The position numbers and the translations under genes were made by a program. From positions 107,287 through 171,286 of the forward strand of contig JBCCWO010000006.1 in the NCBI GenBank assembly GCA_039193455.1: a stretch of DNA of 64,000 nt, read 5' to 3'. Below are positions 16,337-23,818 of this stretch, in pieces. The number at the start of each line of letters is the position of its first letter. Position 1 is the stretch's first letter. The stretch comes from JBCBGF01 sp039193455 (GTDB taxonomy: Bacteria > Pseudomonadota > Alphaproteobacteria > Rhodobacterales > Rhodobacteraceae). Below the pieces are notes generated by a model. That model was not told the origin of the DNA and made no database searches. It saw only the letters and a list, made by a program, of their open reading frames with translations.

Positions 16337-16921
16337 CTAGCCTTCGAGGTTCGGACAGAAACGGTTTTCGATAAGCGCGGCACCGTCCGGACGCGCGACA
16401 AAGGTAACATTCTGGCCGCGGCGCAGGCGGACGTCGAAAGTGCCCAGCGTGGTGTTTTCTTCCGCGACAACCATCAGCGTGGCGGCGACCGGATTCACAG
16501 CGCGTGCGCCGGCGGTGTCGGCGGCAACTGCGTCGATAACGCCGACATTCTGCTCCGCCAGCACAAGACGAACCGGCGCGTCGGTGAGGTTCAGAAGGGT
16601 CAACAGAACCTTCGTGCGATCCGCTCGCGCCGGCTCTTCGACCACCACGACATCGCCTGCGGCGTTGAGCGCAATCGTATAGTAGACGCCAGCCTCAGCG
16701 CCGTCGGTCAGAGAGGCGGACACCGGGTGGAAAACGTCGCCATCCGTTCCCGGGCGCGCGATGCCGAACACATCGGGCGCTTGACCCGCCGTGATCCAGC
16801 GCAGGAATGCCGCGTCCTCAGGCGGTGGGGCGGCATAAAGCTCGTTGTCCGCGGCCAGTGCGGCGTTTGCCGTCAGGACGATGCCAAGGGCGGCGATACT
16901 CGTTAACTTCGTAAGCGACAT
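16337..16921 (-). CDS. algF: Alginate O-acetyltransferase accessory protein AlgF
   Basis: Periplasmic protein of 194 residues with a signal peptide (1-23, cut after NAALA). The mature sequence (DNELYAAPPPEDAAFLRW, then a beta-rich domain) resembles AlgF, which works with AlgI and AlgJ/AlgX to acetylate alginate. The ATG at 16921 has AAGGAG nine bases upstream. Just behind it comes the first part of algI, confirming an alginate acetylation operon that has been cut short. A CTATACTTTCGAG box 52 bases upstream also occurs before alg44. Other alginate genes lie about 9-17 kb further right. Confidence 0.72.
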   Translation of the reverse strand: MSLTKLTSIAALGIVLTANAALAADNELYAAPPPEDAAFLRWITAGQAPDVFGIARPGTDGDVFHPVSASLTDGAEAGVYYTIALNAAGDVVVVEEPARADRTKVLLTLLNLTDAPVRLVLAEQNVGVIDAVAADTAGARAVNPVAATLMVVAEENTTLGTFDVRLRRGQNVTFVARPDGAALIENRFCPNLEG

Positions 16922-16973
16922 TTGGTGGCTCCTTTTGAGAGCCTGATAAAGACCCGCCACCTCTTTTGGGGCG

Positions 16974-16986
16974 CTCGAAAGTATAG
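16974..16986 (-). promoter_or_regulatory. CTATACTTTCGAG box upstream of algF
   Basis: On the minus strand this 13-mer matches the box upstream of alg44 (32673-32685) at 12 of 13 positions and stands 52 bases before the algF start. Its first part (CTAT-x-CTTT) also resembles half of the CTATCC-N4-GGATAG palindromes. It could be a -10 element (TATACT) or part of an operator. Confidence 0.4.
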
Positions 16987-17113
16987 GTGTGGGTCTCTGA
17001 GGAATATGGTGGACCTGAGACCCCGCACGAACCTTGCCAAGCCGATGGGATTCGCGGTCTTTGGTGCGCGAGCTATCATCGAATAACCGCGGCATCTGGA
17101 GCAACCAGCACGA

Positions 17114-17986
17114 ATGTCAGATCAAACATGCACCCTGTCGTCCGAGCATCTCTCACTTGCCGTCGCGCCGCTGGGTGCCGAGATGCAATATCTTCGAACG
17201 GCATCCGGCCAAGAGCTTCTCTGGCATGGTGACAAGGCGTTTTGGACCGGCCGCGCGCCGATTCTGTTCCCAATCGTGGGCCGCGCCGTGGATGACGTCG
17301 TGCGTTCGGGCAATCTAACGGCCGAGATGGCCAAGCATGGGTTTGCCCGTCGGCGAACCTTTGCAGTTGAGGAGGCATCCCAAACCCGCTGCCGCCACGT
17401 CCTGCACGCGTCAGAGGCCACGCGCGCCGTCTACCCCTTTGAATTCACCCAGACCGTGACGCACGAACTCGATGGGCCCACGCTCTCGGTCACGGCTGAG
17501 GTTGCCAATGCAGGCGATGCGCCGATGCCGTTCGGCTTTGGCTTTCACCCCGCGTTTCGCTGCCCCCTGCCCGGAACCGATGCGCCCCACTCCGTGACGT
17601 TGGCATCCGGCGGCGAGCCCCAGCAGCAACCTCTGCGACCCGACGGACTGTTGGAGCGCGCGCTTGTTCCCGGCCCCTTCCGTGAGGGCTGTCTTGAGAT
17701 CACTGACACACTCTTCGAAAACGACGCGCTGGTCTTTCCAGGGGCAAGCGAGCCCGTGCGATATGGCCCGGCCAATGGGCCGTGGCTGGACTTTGCGTTC
17801 AGCAATCTGCCCGATCTGGCGCTGTGGCGGCCCGTTGGAGCCCCGTTTCTTTGTGTCGAACCCTGGCATGGGACGGCCTCGCTGGTCGGGGACGGGCCAG
17901 AGATTGCGCAAAGGCCCAACAGCCTCACACTCGCCCCGGACGCGGTGGCTACATTCGGATACCGCGTGACCTTTGTGTTTGTGTAG
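17114..17986 (+). CDS. Aldose 1-epimerase family protein
   Basis: Cytoplasmic galactose-mutarotase-like protein of 290 residues. Family features are LGAEMQYLRTASGQELLWHGD near the N-terminus, GFGFHPAFRCPL around residues 136-147, and WHGTASLVGDG near the C-terminus. These proteins interconvert alpha and beta anomers of sugars or bind hexose-6-phosphates. It is divergent from algF. The link to polysaccharide metabolism is by position only. Confidence 0.78.
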   Translation: MSDQTCTLSSEHLSLAVAPLGAEMQYLRTASGQELLWHGDKAFWTGRAPILFPIVGRAVDDVVRSGNLTAEMAKHGFARRRTFAVEEASQTRCRHVLHASEATRAVYPFEFTQTVTHELDGPTLSVTAEVANAGDAPMPFGFGFHPAFRCPLPGTDAPHSVTLASGGEPQQQPLRPDGLLERALVPGPFREGCLEITDTLFENDALVFPGASEPVRYGPANGPWLDFAFSNLPDLALWRPVGAPFLCVEPWHGTASLVGDGPEIAQRPNSLTLAPDAVATFGYRVTFVFV

Positions 17987-18055
17987 CCTGAACACTTGAT
18001 TGGCTTGACCGCCGTCACCGCAACACAGTGGCGCGAGAGCGAAGGGGAAGGTGCG

Positions 18056-18613
18056 ATGAAACCTTGGAAAACGCTTCAGAAAGAAACGGTGTTTGACGCA
18101 TCACCGTACGTGAGCGTTTTAAGACAAGTGGTCGAACTGCCCGACGGCGCCCGGATCGATGACTTTTACCAAGTCGACCTTCGGCCCTTCGTTGTGGTTG
18201 TTCCCGTGCTGCCGGACGGGCGGATCCTTGTCATCTGGCAGTACAAGCACGGCCTCGGCCGCACCTCGCTGACCTTTCCGGCCGGGTTTGTTGAGGCGGG
18301 AGAAGCCCCGGACGACGCGATCCAGCGGGAACTGATGGAAGAGACGGGCTATGCGGCGGGCACGATCTCACACCTTGGGGAGTTTGTGGATAACGGCAAT
18401 CAACGCGGTTGCACGGGGAACTACTATGTCGCGACGGGATGTGTGCAACGCGGGCAACCGAATTCGGGTGACCTTGAAGAGATGGAGATCAAGACAGTGC
18501 ACCCGGGTGAGATTGATCGGGCCCTGGCCTCCGGGGATATCGGGATAATCCACCACGCCGCGATCTGGGCCATAGCAAAGGCGCGCGGGCTTGTTCCCGA
18601 AAGCGCAAGGTGA
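18056..18613 (+). CDS. Nudix hydrolase (ADP-ribose pyrophosphatase-like)
   Basis: Cytoplasmic hydrolase of 185 residues acting on nucleoside diphosphate derivatives. The Nudix box begins at G77 (GFVEAGE) and ends with RELMEETG at residues 91-98, with the metal-binding glutamates intact. The upstream WQYKHGLGRTSLTFPAGF segment is like ADP-ribose or sugar-nucleotide pyrophosphatases. The ATG at 18056 follows GGGGAAGG; an ATG 60 bases upstream is less well placed. Substrate is not determinable. Confidence 0.82.
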   Translation: MKPWKTLQKETVFDASPYVSVLRQVVELPDGARIDDFYQVDLRPFVVVVPVLPDGRILVIWQYKHGLGRTSLTFPAGFVEAGEAPDDAIQRELMEETGYAAGTISHLGEFVDNGNQRGCTGNYYVATGCVQRGQPNSGDLEEMEIKTVHPGEIDRALASGDIGIIHHAAIWAIAKARGLVPESAR

Positions 18614-18738
18614 CATCCAGATCGGGCCGCTACGGTGGGTGCTGGCCAAGCCCTTGCGTTTTTGCGTATCGAGCGCTTACCTAACGGCCCAGACGCAGGG
18701 CTTCACCGACATTCCGGGCAGCCGATCCATATCCGAAA

Positions 18739-19158
18739 GTGGCCAAAGTGCCCGAGAGTAACCATGACCGCATCCGACGCACCTGGGCCCAGGCCGCGGC
18801 GATTTCTGGCGAGACGTCGACCGTCTTTTACAGCAACCTGTTTCGTCTGGACGCGACCACAAAACCGCTCTTTGTCGGTGACCTGGACCTGCAAGGGCAA
18901 AAGCTGATCAAAACGCTGGGCTTCATTGTCGACAACCTCGATGAACCGGCAACGCTCGTGCCCGCGGCACAGGACCTTGCGGTAAGGCATGTGGGCTACG
19001 GGGTGTCTGCCGATCAGTATGCCTCGGTCGGCGCGGCGTTGATCAAGACACTTGATCAATTGCTCGGTGACGCCTTCACCGAAGAGGACAAGGTCGCCTG
19101 GGCTGACACATATGCGGACTTGTCGAAAACGATGATCGACGCCGCCTATGGGGCATGA
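18739..19158 (+). CDS. Single-domain bacterial globin
   Basis: Haem protein of 139 residues resembling Vitreoscilla haemoglobin or the globin part of flavohaemoglobin. The proximal histidine is H84 in LAVRHVGYGV, and the distal Tyr B10 is probably Y31 in STVFYSNLF. Such globins bind oxygen or detoxify NO. The start is uncertain: GTG at 18739 or GTG at 18748. It lies just upstream of the FIST-kinase-regulator module; since some FIST proteins (NosP) sense NO through haem, a functional link is possible but inferred. Confidence 0.75.
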   Translation: MAKVPESNHDRIRRTWAQAAAISGETSTVFYSNLFRLDATTKPLFVGDLDLQGQKLIKTLGFIVDNLDEPATLVPAAQDLAVRHVGYGVSADQYASVGAALIKTLDQLLGDAFTEEDKVAWADTYADLSKTMIDAAYGA

Positions 19159-19159
19159 C

Positions 19160-19175
19160 CTATCCTTTCGGATAG
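19160..19175. promoter_or_regulatory. Palindrome CTATCC-TTTC-GGATAG upstream of FIST gene
   Basis: A 6-bp-arm inverted repeat one base past the globin stop and 77 bases before the FIST start. The same arms occur at 29561-29576 upstream of algA, and a 14-of-16 match occurs at 27924-27939 upstream of algD. It may be a regulator binding site; a small terminator hairpin is the alternative, though no T-run follows. Confidence 0.5.
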
Positions 19176-19251
19176 TCGGCTATACGGATTGGTTGGCCCC
19201 CGGGCCGCGCCGGACACGTAGAAGCGGCGGGTCGGTGAAACGGACGGGTCC

Positions 19252-20391
19252 ATGAAAATCACAGCAATCTCAAGCACGGATAAGGGCTTTTCCCCGGGTC
19301 TGCTGCAAAACGCAGATTTCGTTGCCGTCCACGGAAACTGCAAAACGGACCTGCCGGAACTGGGCCTTGACCGGCTCCAGGGGCAGATCCACGGGGCAAC
19401 TTCCTGCCTTGGCGCGATGACCGGCGCAGGCGTGACCGAGGGTATGAGCTTCTTTGCCATCGAGGACCCAAACGGGGCGTACGGAACGGCCCTGCGGCAG
19501 CTCGCTGCGGACCCGTCGGCGGCTGCGCGGGCGGCGACCTTGGCGGCGCTTGAGGCGATCGATCGCGTCGGAGAAACCCCCGATCTCGTCTGGGTCTCCA
19601 GCACACCCGGCTTCGAAGAAGCCGTCTTGTCAGGCATCGAGTCGGTGACGGGGCCAGACGTCGCGATCATTGGCGGCAGCGCAGCGGACAATTCGGTAGC
19701 CGGGGATTGGTTCGTCTTTGATGGCGCATCACGCGCCGCTTCGGGCGTGGTTGTCACCGTCATGTTTCCATCGCGCCCGGTGTCTTTTGCCTACCACAAC
19801 GGCTATGCCCCCACCTCGGCAAGTGGACGGGTCACCCGGGTCGAGAACCGGCGCGTGATGGAGATCGATCAGCGCCCCGCGCTTGAGGTCTATCGGGATT
19901 GGACGGGGCAGGATGTGGACGCAGGCGCAGAACCCGGCACGCCAGTCTCCATTCTGTCCGAGAGCACGCTTTGGCCGCTAGGACGCAAGGTGGCCGAGCT
20001 AGATGGCGTGTCGTCCTACCTCTTGGCCCATCCCGCCGTGGCGCATGCCGACGGATCAATCGACCTTTTCGCTACGGTTGAAGAGGGCGAAGTCCTGACC
20101 CAGATGTCCGGCACCGAATCCAGCCTCGTGGACAGGGCCGGTCGCGTCGCAACACTGGCCCGCGCGGCAGGGCGCATGGAGGCCGAACCGATCGCGGGCG
20201 CACTTATGGTCTATTGCGGGGGGTGCATGCTCTCTGTTCGCGACAGATTGGACGAAGTTGTCGGTGGCGTGGCCGCGGCCCTCGACGGGGCGCCCTTTCT
20301 TGGCACCTTCACGTTTGGCGAGCAGGGGCAAATCCTTGGGGCCGGAAACCGACATGGAAATCTGATGATATCCTGTATAGTTTTCGGCTGA
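19252..20391 (+). CDS. FIST-domain signal-sensing protein (NosP-like)
   Basis: Cytoplasmic protein of 379 residues made of FIST N (about 25-215) and FIST C (about 220-365) domains. Typical segments are IHGATSCLGAMT, IIGGSAADNSVAGDW, and the C-terminal GGCMLSVRDRLDEVV and GTFTFGEQG. FIST proteins are sensory; one branch (NosP) is a haem-containing NO sensor encoded next to a histidine kinase. Here the gene is directly followed, 22 bases later, by a hybrid histidine kinase and then a response regulator, which fits that scheme. Whether this protein binds haem cannot be told from sequence. Confidence 0.85.
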   Translation: MKITAISSTDKGFSPGLLQNADFVAVHGNCKTDLPELGLDRLQGQIHGATSCLGAMTGAGVTEGMSFFAIEDPNGAYGTALRQLAADPSAAARAATLAALEAIDRVGETPDLVWVSSTPGFEEAVLSGIESVTGPDVAIIGGSAADNSVAGDWFVFDGASRAASGVVVTVMFPSRPVSFAYHNGYAPTSASGRVTRVENRRVMEIDQRPALEVYRDWTGQDVDAGAEPGTPVSILSESTLWPLGRKVAELDGVSSYLLAHPAVAHADGSIDLFATVEEGEVLTQMSGTESSLVDRAGRVATLARAAGRMEAEPIAGALMVYCGGCMLSVRDRLDEVVGGVAAALDGAPFLGTFTFGEQGQILGAGNRHGNLMISCIVFG

Positions 20392-20413
20392 CCAAAGCTA
20401 AGGCAGCCCGTGA

Positions 20414-23182
20414 ATGGCCGAAGATGAGCGGTTGCGCGAGGCGCTGCTCGAACTGCAGCTGCTGCGTACAAGAGAAGCCCAGTCTCTGGACGAGACGCGG
20501 AAACTCGTCGAATGCCTTGAGGCATATTCCAGCGCTGCGACGCCGGGCGAAGCGCTGAGCAGCATCTTTGTTTCGCTGCGCAATACGATTGGCGCGGATG
20601 TTTCGCTTTTGGGCCAGATCGACGAGACCGGCACCTTTACGGTCCTGGCAAGCGACGCGCGCGCGTTGACGGGACAATGCCTGGTGCCGCCCTTCGATCT
20701 GAGTGCGCGGGCGCGCAACATTGCCGACCTTGCAATGCTTGGACCGTGGGACGGTGAGTTTGACGCGTCCCGCTACAGCGCCTTGCAGGCCGTACCGGTG
20801 ATGGCGGACGGCGCGCCCCACGCGGTTCTGGTGTTCAAGGTCGACCAACCGCCCTTTGAGAAAAACAGCCTGCGGTTGGTCGAGCGTTTGGCGGGGCTCG
20901 CCATGCGGGCGTGGCAGGGCAGCAAGATTGCCGGCGAAAACAAACTGCTGGCGGCGGCGATCCACGGGTCGTCATCGGGATTTGCAATGGCGGATGCAAC
21001 CTCGGACGAGCGTCCGCTGATCTATGTGAACGAGGCGTTTGAGCGAATTTCGGGGTACCAAGCCTCCGAGGTTCTGGGGATCAACTGCCGGTTCCTGTCC
21101 GCCGAAGCCGAAGACTCTGACGAGCGTACACGCCTTCGCCATGCCGTGGCCGAAAACGCCGCCGGGCAATTCCTTCTTCGCAACCGCAAGAAGGACGGCA
21201 CGCTTTTCTGGAACGAGCTGAGCCTGTTTCCAGTTGAGAATGAAAAGGGCGAGGTGGTGAGCCTTGTGGCCACCCAGAACGACGTCACCCAACGGATCGA
21301 AGCCGCAGCAGAACGCGACAAGACGCGCGCCCAGATGGCGCAGGCCCTGACCGCCACCGAAGACGCCTATGTGGTGCTGGAAGAAGGACGCGTCATTGCC
21401 TTTGCCAATGATGCCACGCGTGAGATTTTTCCTGCGCCGAATGTGGAGTGGGCCCTGGGCACGACCTTCGAGGCCAACTGGTCGGCTTATGTTACCGCCT
21501 CCCAAGACCTGCCCGGGCGGGTCACCTCTCTGATTGCCAATCCCGATTTGCAGGGGCTGGCGCAGCTGTCAAACGGACGCGAAATCGATCTGCCCGATGG
21601 CCGCACCGTTCTTGTCCGCGCCGCCGATATGTCGAACGGCGGCACCGTTCTGTCCGCGACAGACGTGACCCCGATGAAGGCGGCGCAGCGGCTCTTGGCG
21701 CAGCGGCTCGCCGCCATCGAAGCCGCCGAGGACGGGATCGCAATCACCGATGACAGTGGTCGGCTGACGTACCTCAACGGGGCCGCGTCCGCGATGCTGG
21801 GCTTTGCATCGCCAACCGACGGTCTGGGCAAGCTGTGGTATGCGCAATATGCCTCGTCCGAGCGGCGCTTGCGCCAGCGCGCATTCAAAGAAACGCTCGA
21901 ACGCGCCGAAGATGGCCATACCAAGACCCACGACGTGACCGGCACCGCGCTGGACAGCGGAGGGGTCGTGCTTCAGTTCCGCGACATCACCGACAGGCTT
22001 GCGTTTGAAACCCGCGAAGCCGAGTTGAAAGCGGGGCTTCAGCAGTTGCAACGGCAGGAAGCGACCGCGCAGCTCACGGCCGGGATCGCGCACGACTTCA
22101 ACAATCTGCTCTCGGCCATTAACGGCTCTGCCACGCTGATCGGGCTGGAAGAGGATCTGACTGACGGTCTGCAAGGGCACGTTGATCGGATTGCCACCGC
22201 TGGCAACCAGGCTGCGCGTCTGGTCAACCGGCTGCTTGATGTTGGCGCCCCCCACGAAGGGCCGGGTGCGTTCGATTTGGCCTCGGCGCTGGCTGACATT
22301 CCGGCCTTGGTTGGGCCAAGCCTGCCGCCAGGTATCGCGTTTGAGATAACGGATGTGGAAGACAGCGTCGCGTTGAAGGGGCCCCCGGGCGATCTGAGCC
22401 AGGTGGTTGTGAACCTCGTCTTGAATGCCCGCGATGCAATTGGCGCGGGGCCGGGCCAGATTACACTCACCGCGCGGCGCGTGAAAAAACGATCACACGA
22501 ACCGATTGCGGTTGGCGAGCTTTTGTCTTCGCAGTCCTATGTCCGCATTGATGTCTCTGACACAGGCGACGGGATCCCCGCGGACGAGCTGCGCACGGTA
22601 TTTGAGCCCTACTATTCCACGAAGGGGCGCAAGGGCACGGGGCTCGGCCTTGCCATGGTGTCGCTCCAGACCCAGGGCGTGGGCGGGGCCGTCGGCATCG
22701 CCTCGACCGAGGGCAAGGGCACCGTCGTGTCGGTCTACTGGCCCGTCGCGTCGATGGAGCGCGGCGACGCGCAGAGCGCGCAGACGGGCGCCCAGGATCT
22801 GTCCGGCCAGACGATCATCGTCGTCGACGATGATGCCGAAGTGGCGACGGTGGTGGCCAAGTACCTTGAAGCACAGGGCGCCGAGGTGGCGGTCTCGATT
22901 GATCCGCGCGACGCGGTCGAAGCGGTCGAGGATGACCCCGACGCCTGGGCAGCGGTGATAACGGATTATGACATGCCGCATATGACGGGCGGCGATCTGG
23001 CCGAACGGGTCAAACAGGCGGGACCGGAGATACCCGTGATCCTGGTCACGGCTCTGGCACGCCGTCTGTCAGACCCGCGTATCAATGACGGCACAGTCGA
23101 CGCGGTCTTGCCCAAGCCAACCGACCTGAACCATTTATCTTCGCTTCTCTCCGGCTATGATCGCCGCCACAGCCACGGGTGA
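20414..23182 (+). CDS. GAF-LOV-PAS hybrid histidine kinase with receiver domain
   Basis: Soluble sensor kinase of 922 residues. Order: short coiled coil, GAF-like domain (about 30-175), LOV domain (about 180-300), one or two PAS-like segments (about 310-530), HisKA with GIAHDFNNLL (H560), HATPase (NLVLNARDAI, DTGDGI, GTGLGLAM) and a C-terminal receiver (phospho-acceptor D851 in ITDYDMP, lysine in LPKP). The LOV domain has GINCRFL with the photo-adduct cysteine C225, the flavin-binding Asn residues in RNRKKDG and FWNEL, and the Gln in VATQNDVT, so blue-light sensing is likely. It sits between the FIST gene and the response regulator with short gaps, implying co-transcription. Confidence 0.88.
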   Translation: MAEDERLREALLELQLLRTREAQSLDETRKLVECLEAYSSAATPGEALSSIFVSLRNTIGADVSLLGQIDETGTFTVLASDARALTGQCLVPPFDLSARARNIADLAMLGPWDGEFDASRYSALQAVPVMADGAPHAVLVFKVDQPPFEKNSLRLVERLAGLAMRAWQGSKIAGENKLLAAAIHGSSSGFAMADATSDERPLIYVNEAFERISGYQASEVLGINCRFLSAEAEDSDERTRLRHAVAENAAGQFLLRNRKKDGTLFWNELSLFPVENEKGEVVSLVATQNDVTQRIEAAAERDKTRAQMAQALTATEDAYVVLEEGRVIAFANDATREIFPAPNVEWALGTTFEANWSAYVTASQDLPGRVTSLIANPDLQGLAQLSNGREIDLPDGRTVLVRAADMSNGGTVLSATDVTPMKAAQRLLAQRLAAIEAAEDGIAITDDSGRLTYLNGAASAMLGFASPTDGLGKLWYAQYASSERRLRQRAFKETLERAEDGHTKTHDVTGTALDSGGVVLQFRDITDRLAFETREAELKAGLQQLQRQEATAQLTAGIAHDFNNLLSAINGSATLIGLEEDLTDGLQGHVDRIATAGNQAARLVNRLLDVGAPHEGPGAFDLASALADIPALVGPSLPPGIAFEITDVEDSVALKGPPGDLSQVVVNLVLNARDAIGAGPGQITLTARRVKKRSHEPIAVGELLSSQSYVRIDVSDTGDGIPADELRTVFEPYYSTKGRKGTGLGLAMVSLQTQGVGGAVGIASTEGKGTVVSVYWPVASMERGDAQSAQTGAQDLSGQTIIVVDDDAEVATVVAKYLEAQGAEVAVSIDPRDAVEAVEDDPDAWAAVITDYDMPHMTGGDLAERVKQAGPEIPVILVTALARRLSDPRINDGTVDAVLPKPTDLNHLSSLLSGYDRRHSHG

Positions 23183-23185
23183 GCC

Positions 23186-23800
23186 ATGCGCGTACTTCTT
23201 GCCGACGACCACGACCTTGTTCTTGAAACTCTCGCGGCCTTCCTGCGCACCGAGGGTGATTTTGAGGTTGAGACCTGCGGCTCTCTGGACGTGGCCGTGG
23301 AGAAGATCGGCAATGACATTGCCTACGATCTGGTACTGCTCGACTATACCATGCCGGGAATGAACGGGCTCGACGGCATGAAAAAGGCGATCGACGCCTC
23401 TTTCGGGCGGCCGGTGGCCTTGATGTCTGGCACAGCCTCCAAAGCCATTGCGCAAGAGGCAATCGATGCTGGCGCGATCGGGTTTTTGCCAAAGACCATG
23501 GCCGCCAAATCGATGGTCAACGCCGTCAAATTCATGGCCATGGGCGAAACCTATGTTCCGCTCGACTTTCTGAACGCGGTCGAAGAAGAAGTGGACAAGC
23601 CGCTGGCCAAGCTTCTGTCAGAGCGCGAGTTGCAGGTGCTTGGCGGCCTGTGCCAGGGCCAGTCGAACAAAGAGATCGCGCGCGACCTCGACCTGCAGGA
23701 AGTTACGATCAAGCTGCATGTCAAAACGCTCTGCCGCAAGATCGAGGCAAAGAACCGGACACATGCGGCGATGATCGCAAAAGAGGCGGGCCTCTTCTAA
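23186..23800 (+). CDS. LuxR/NarL-type response regulator
   Basis: DNA-binding response regulator of 204 residues. The receiver domain (1-120) has acidic DD at 7-8, phospho-acceptor D53 in LLDYTMP and lysine in LPKTM. The C-terminal LuxR helix-turn-helix spans about 142-200 (LSERELQVLGGLCQGQSNKEIA). It starts three bases after the hybrid kinase stop and is the likely output of that kinase. Candidate targets are the palindromes upstream of its own operon and of algA and algD. Confidence 0.88.
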   Translation: MRVLLADDHDLVLETLAAFLRTEGDFEVETCGSLDVAVEKIGNDIAYDLVLLDYTMPGMNGLDGMKKAIDASFGRPVALMSGTASKAIAQEAIDAGAIGFLPKTMAAKSMVNAVKFMAMGETYVPLDFLNAVEEEVDKPLAKLLSERELQVLGGLCQGQSNKEIARDLDLQEVTIKLHVKTLCRKIEAKNRTHAAMIAKEAGLF

Positions 23801-23808
23801 GGCCCGCC
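23785..23808. terminator. Bidirectional hairpin between response regulator and RTX gene
   Basis: Inverted repeat GGCGGGCC (23785-23792) and GGCCCGCC (23801-23808) with an 8-base loop, spanning the response-regulator stop and lying before the convergent RTX stop at 23819. On the minus strand it is followed by CTCTTTTGCG, a weak T-run. Confidence 0.5.
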
Positions 23809-23818
23809 ACGGTTGGCG

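Noticed and set aside
16333..16470. Longer start for the nifB frame (to 16470)
   Set aside because: The extension lies wholly within algF in another frame; the AlgI-type ATG at 16332, four bases past the algF stop, is the natural start.
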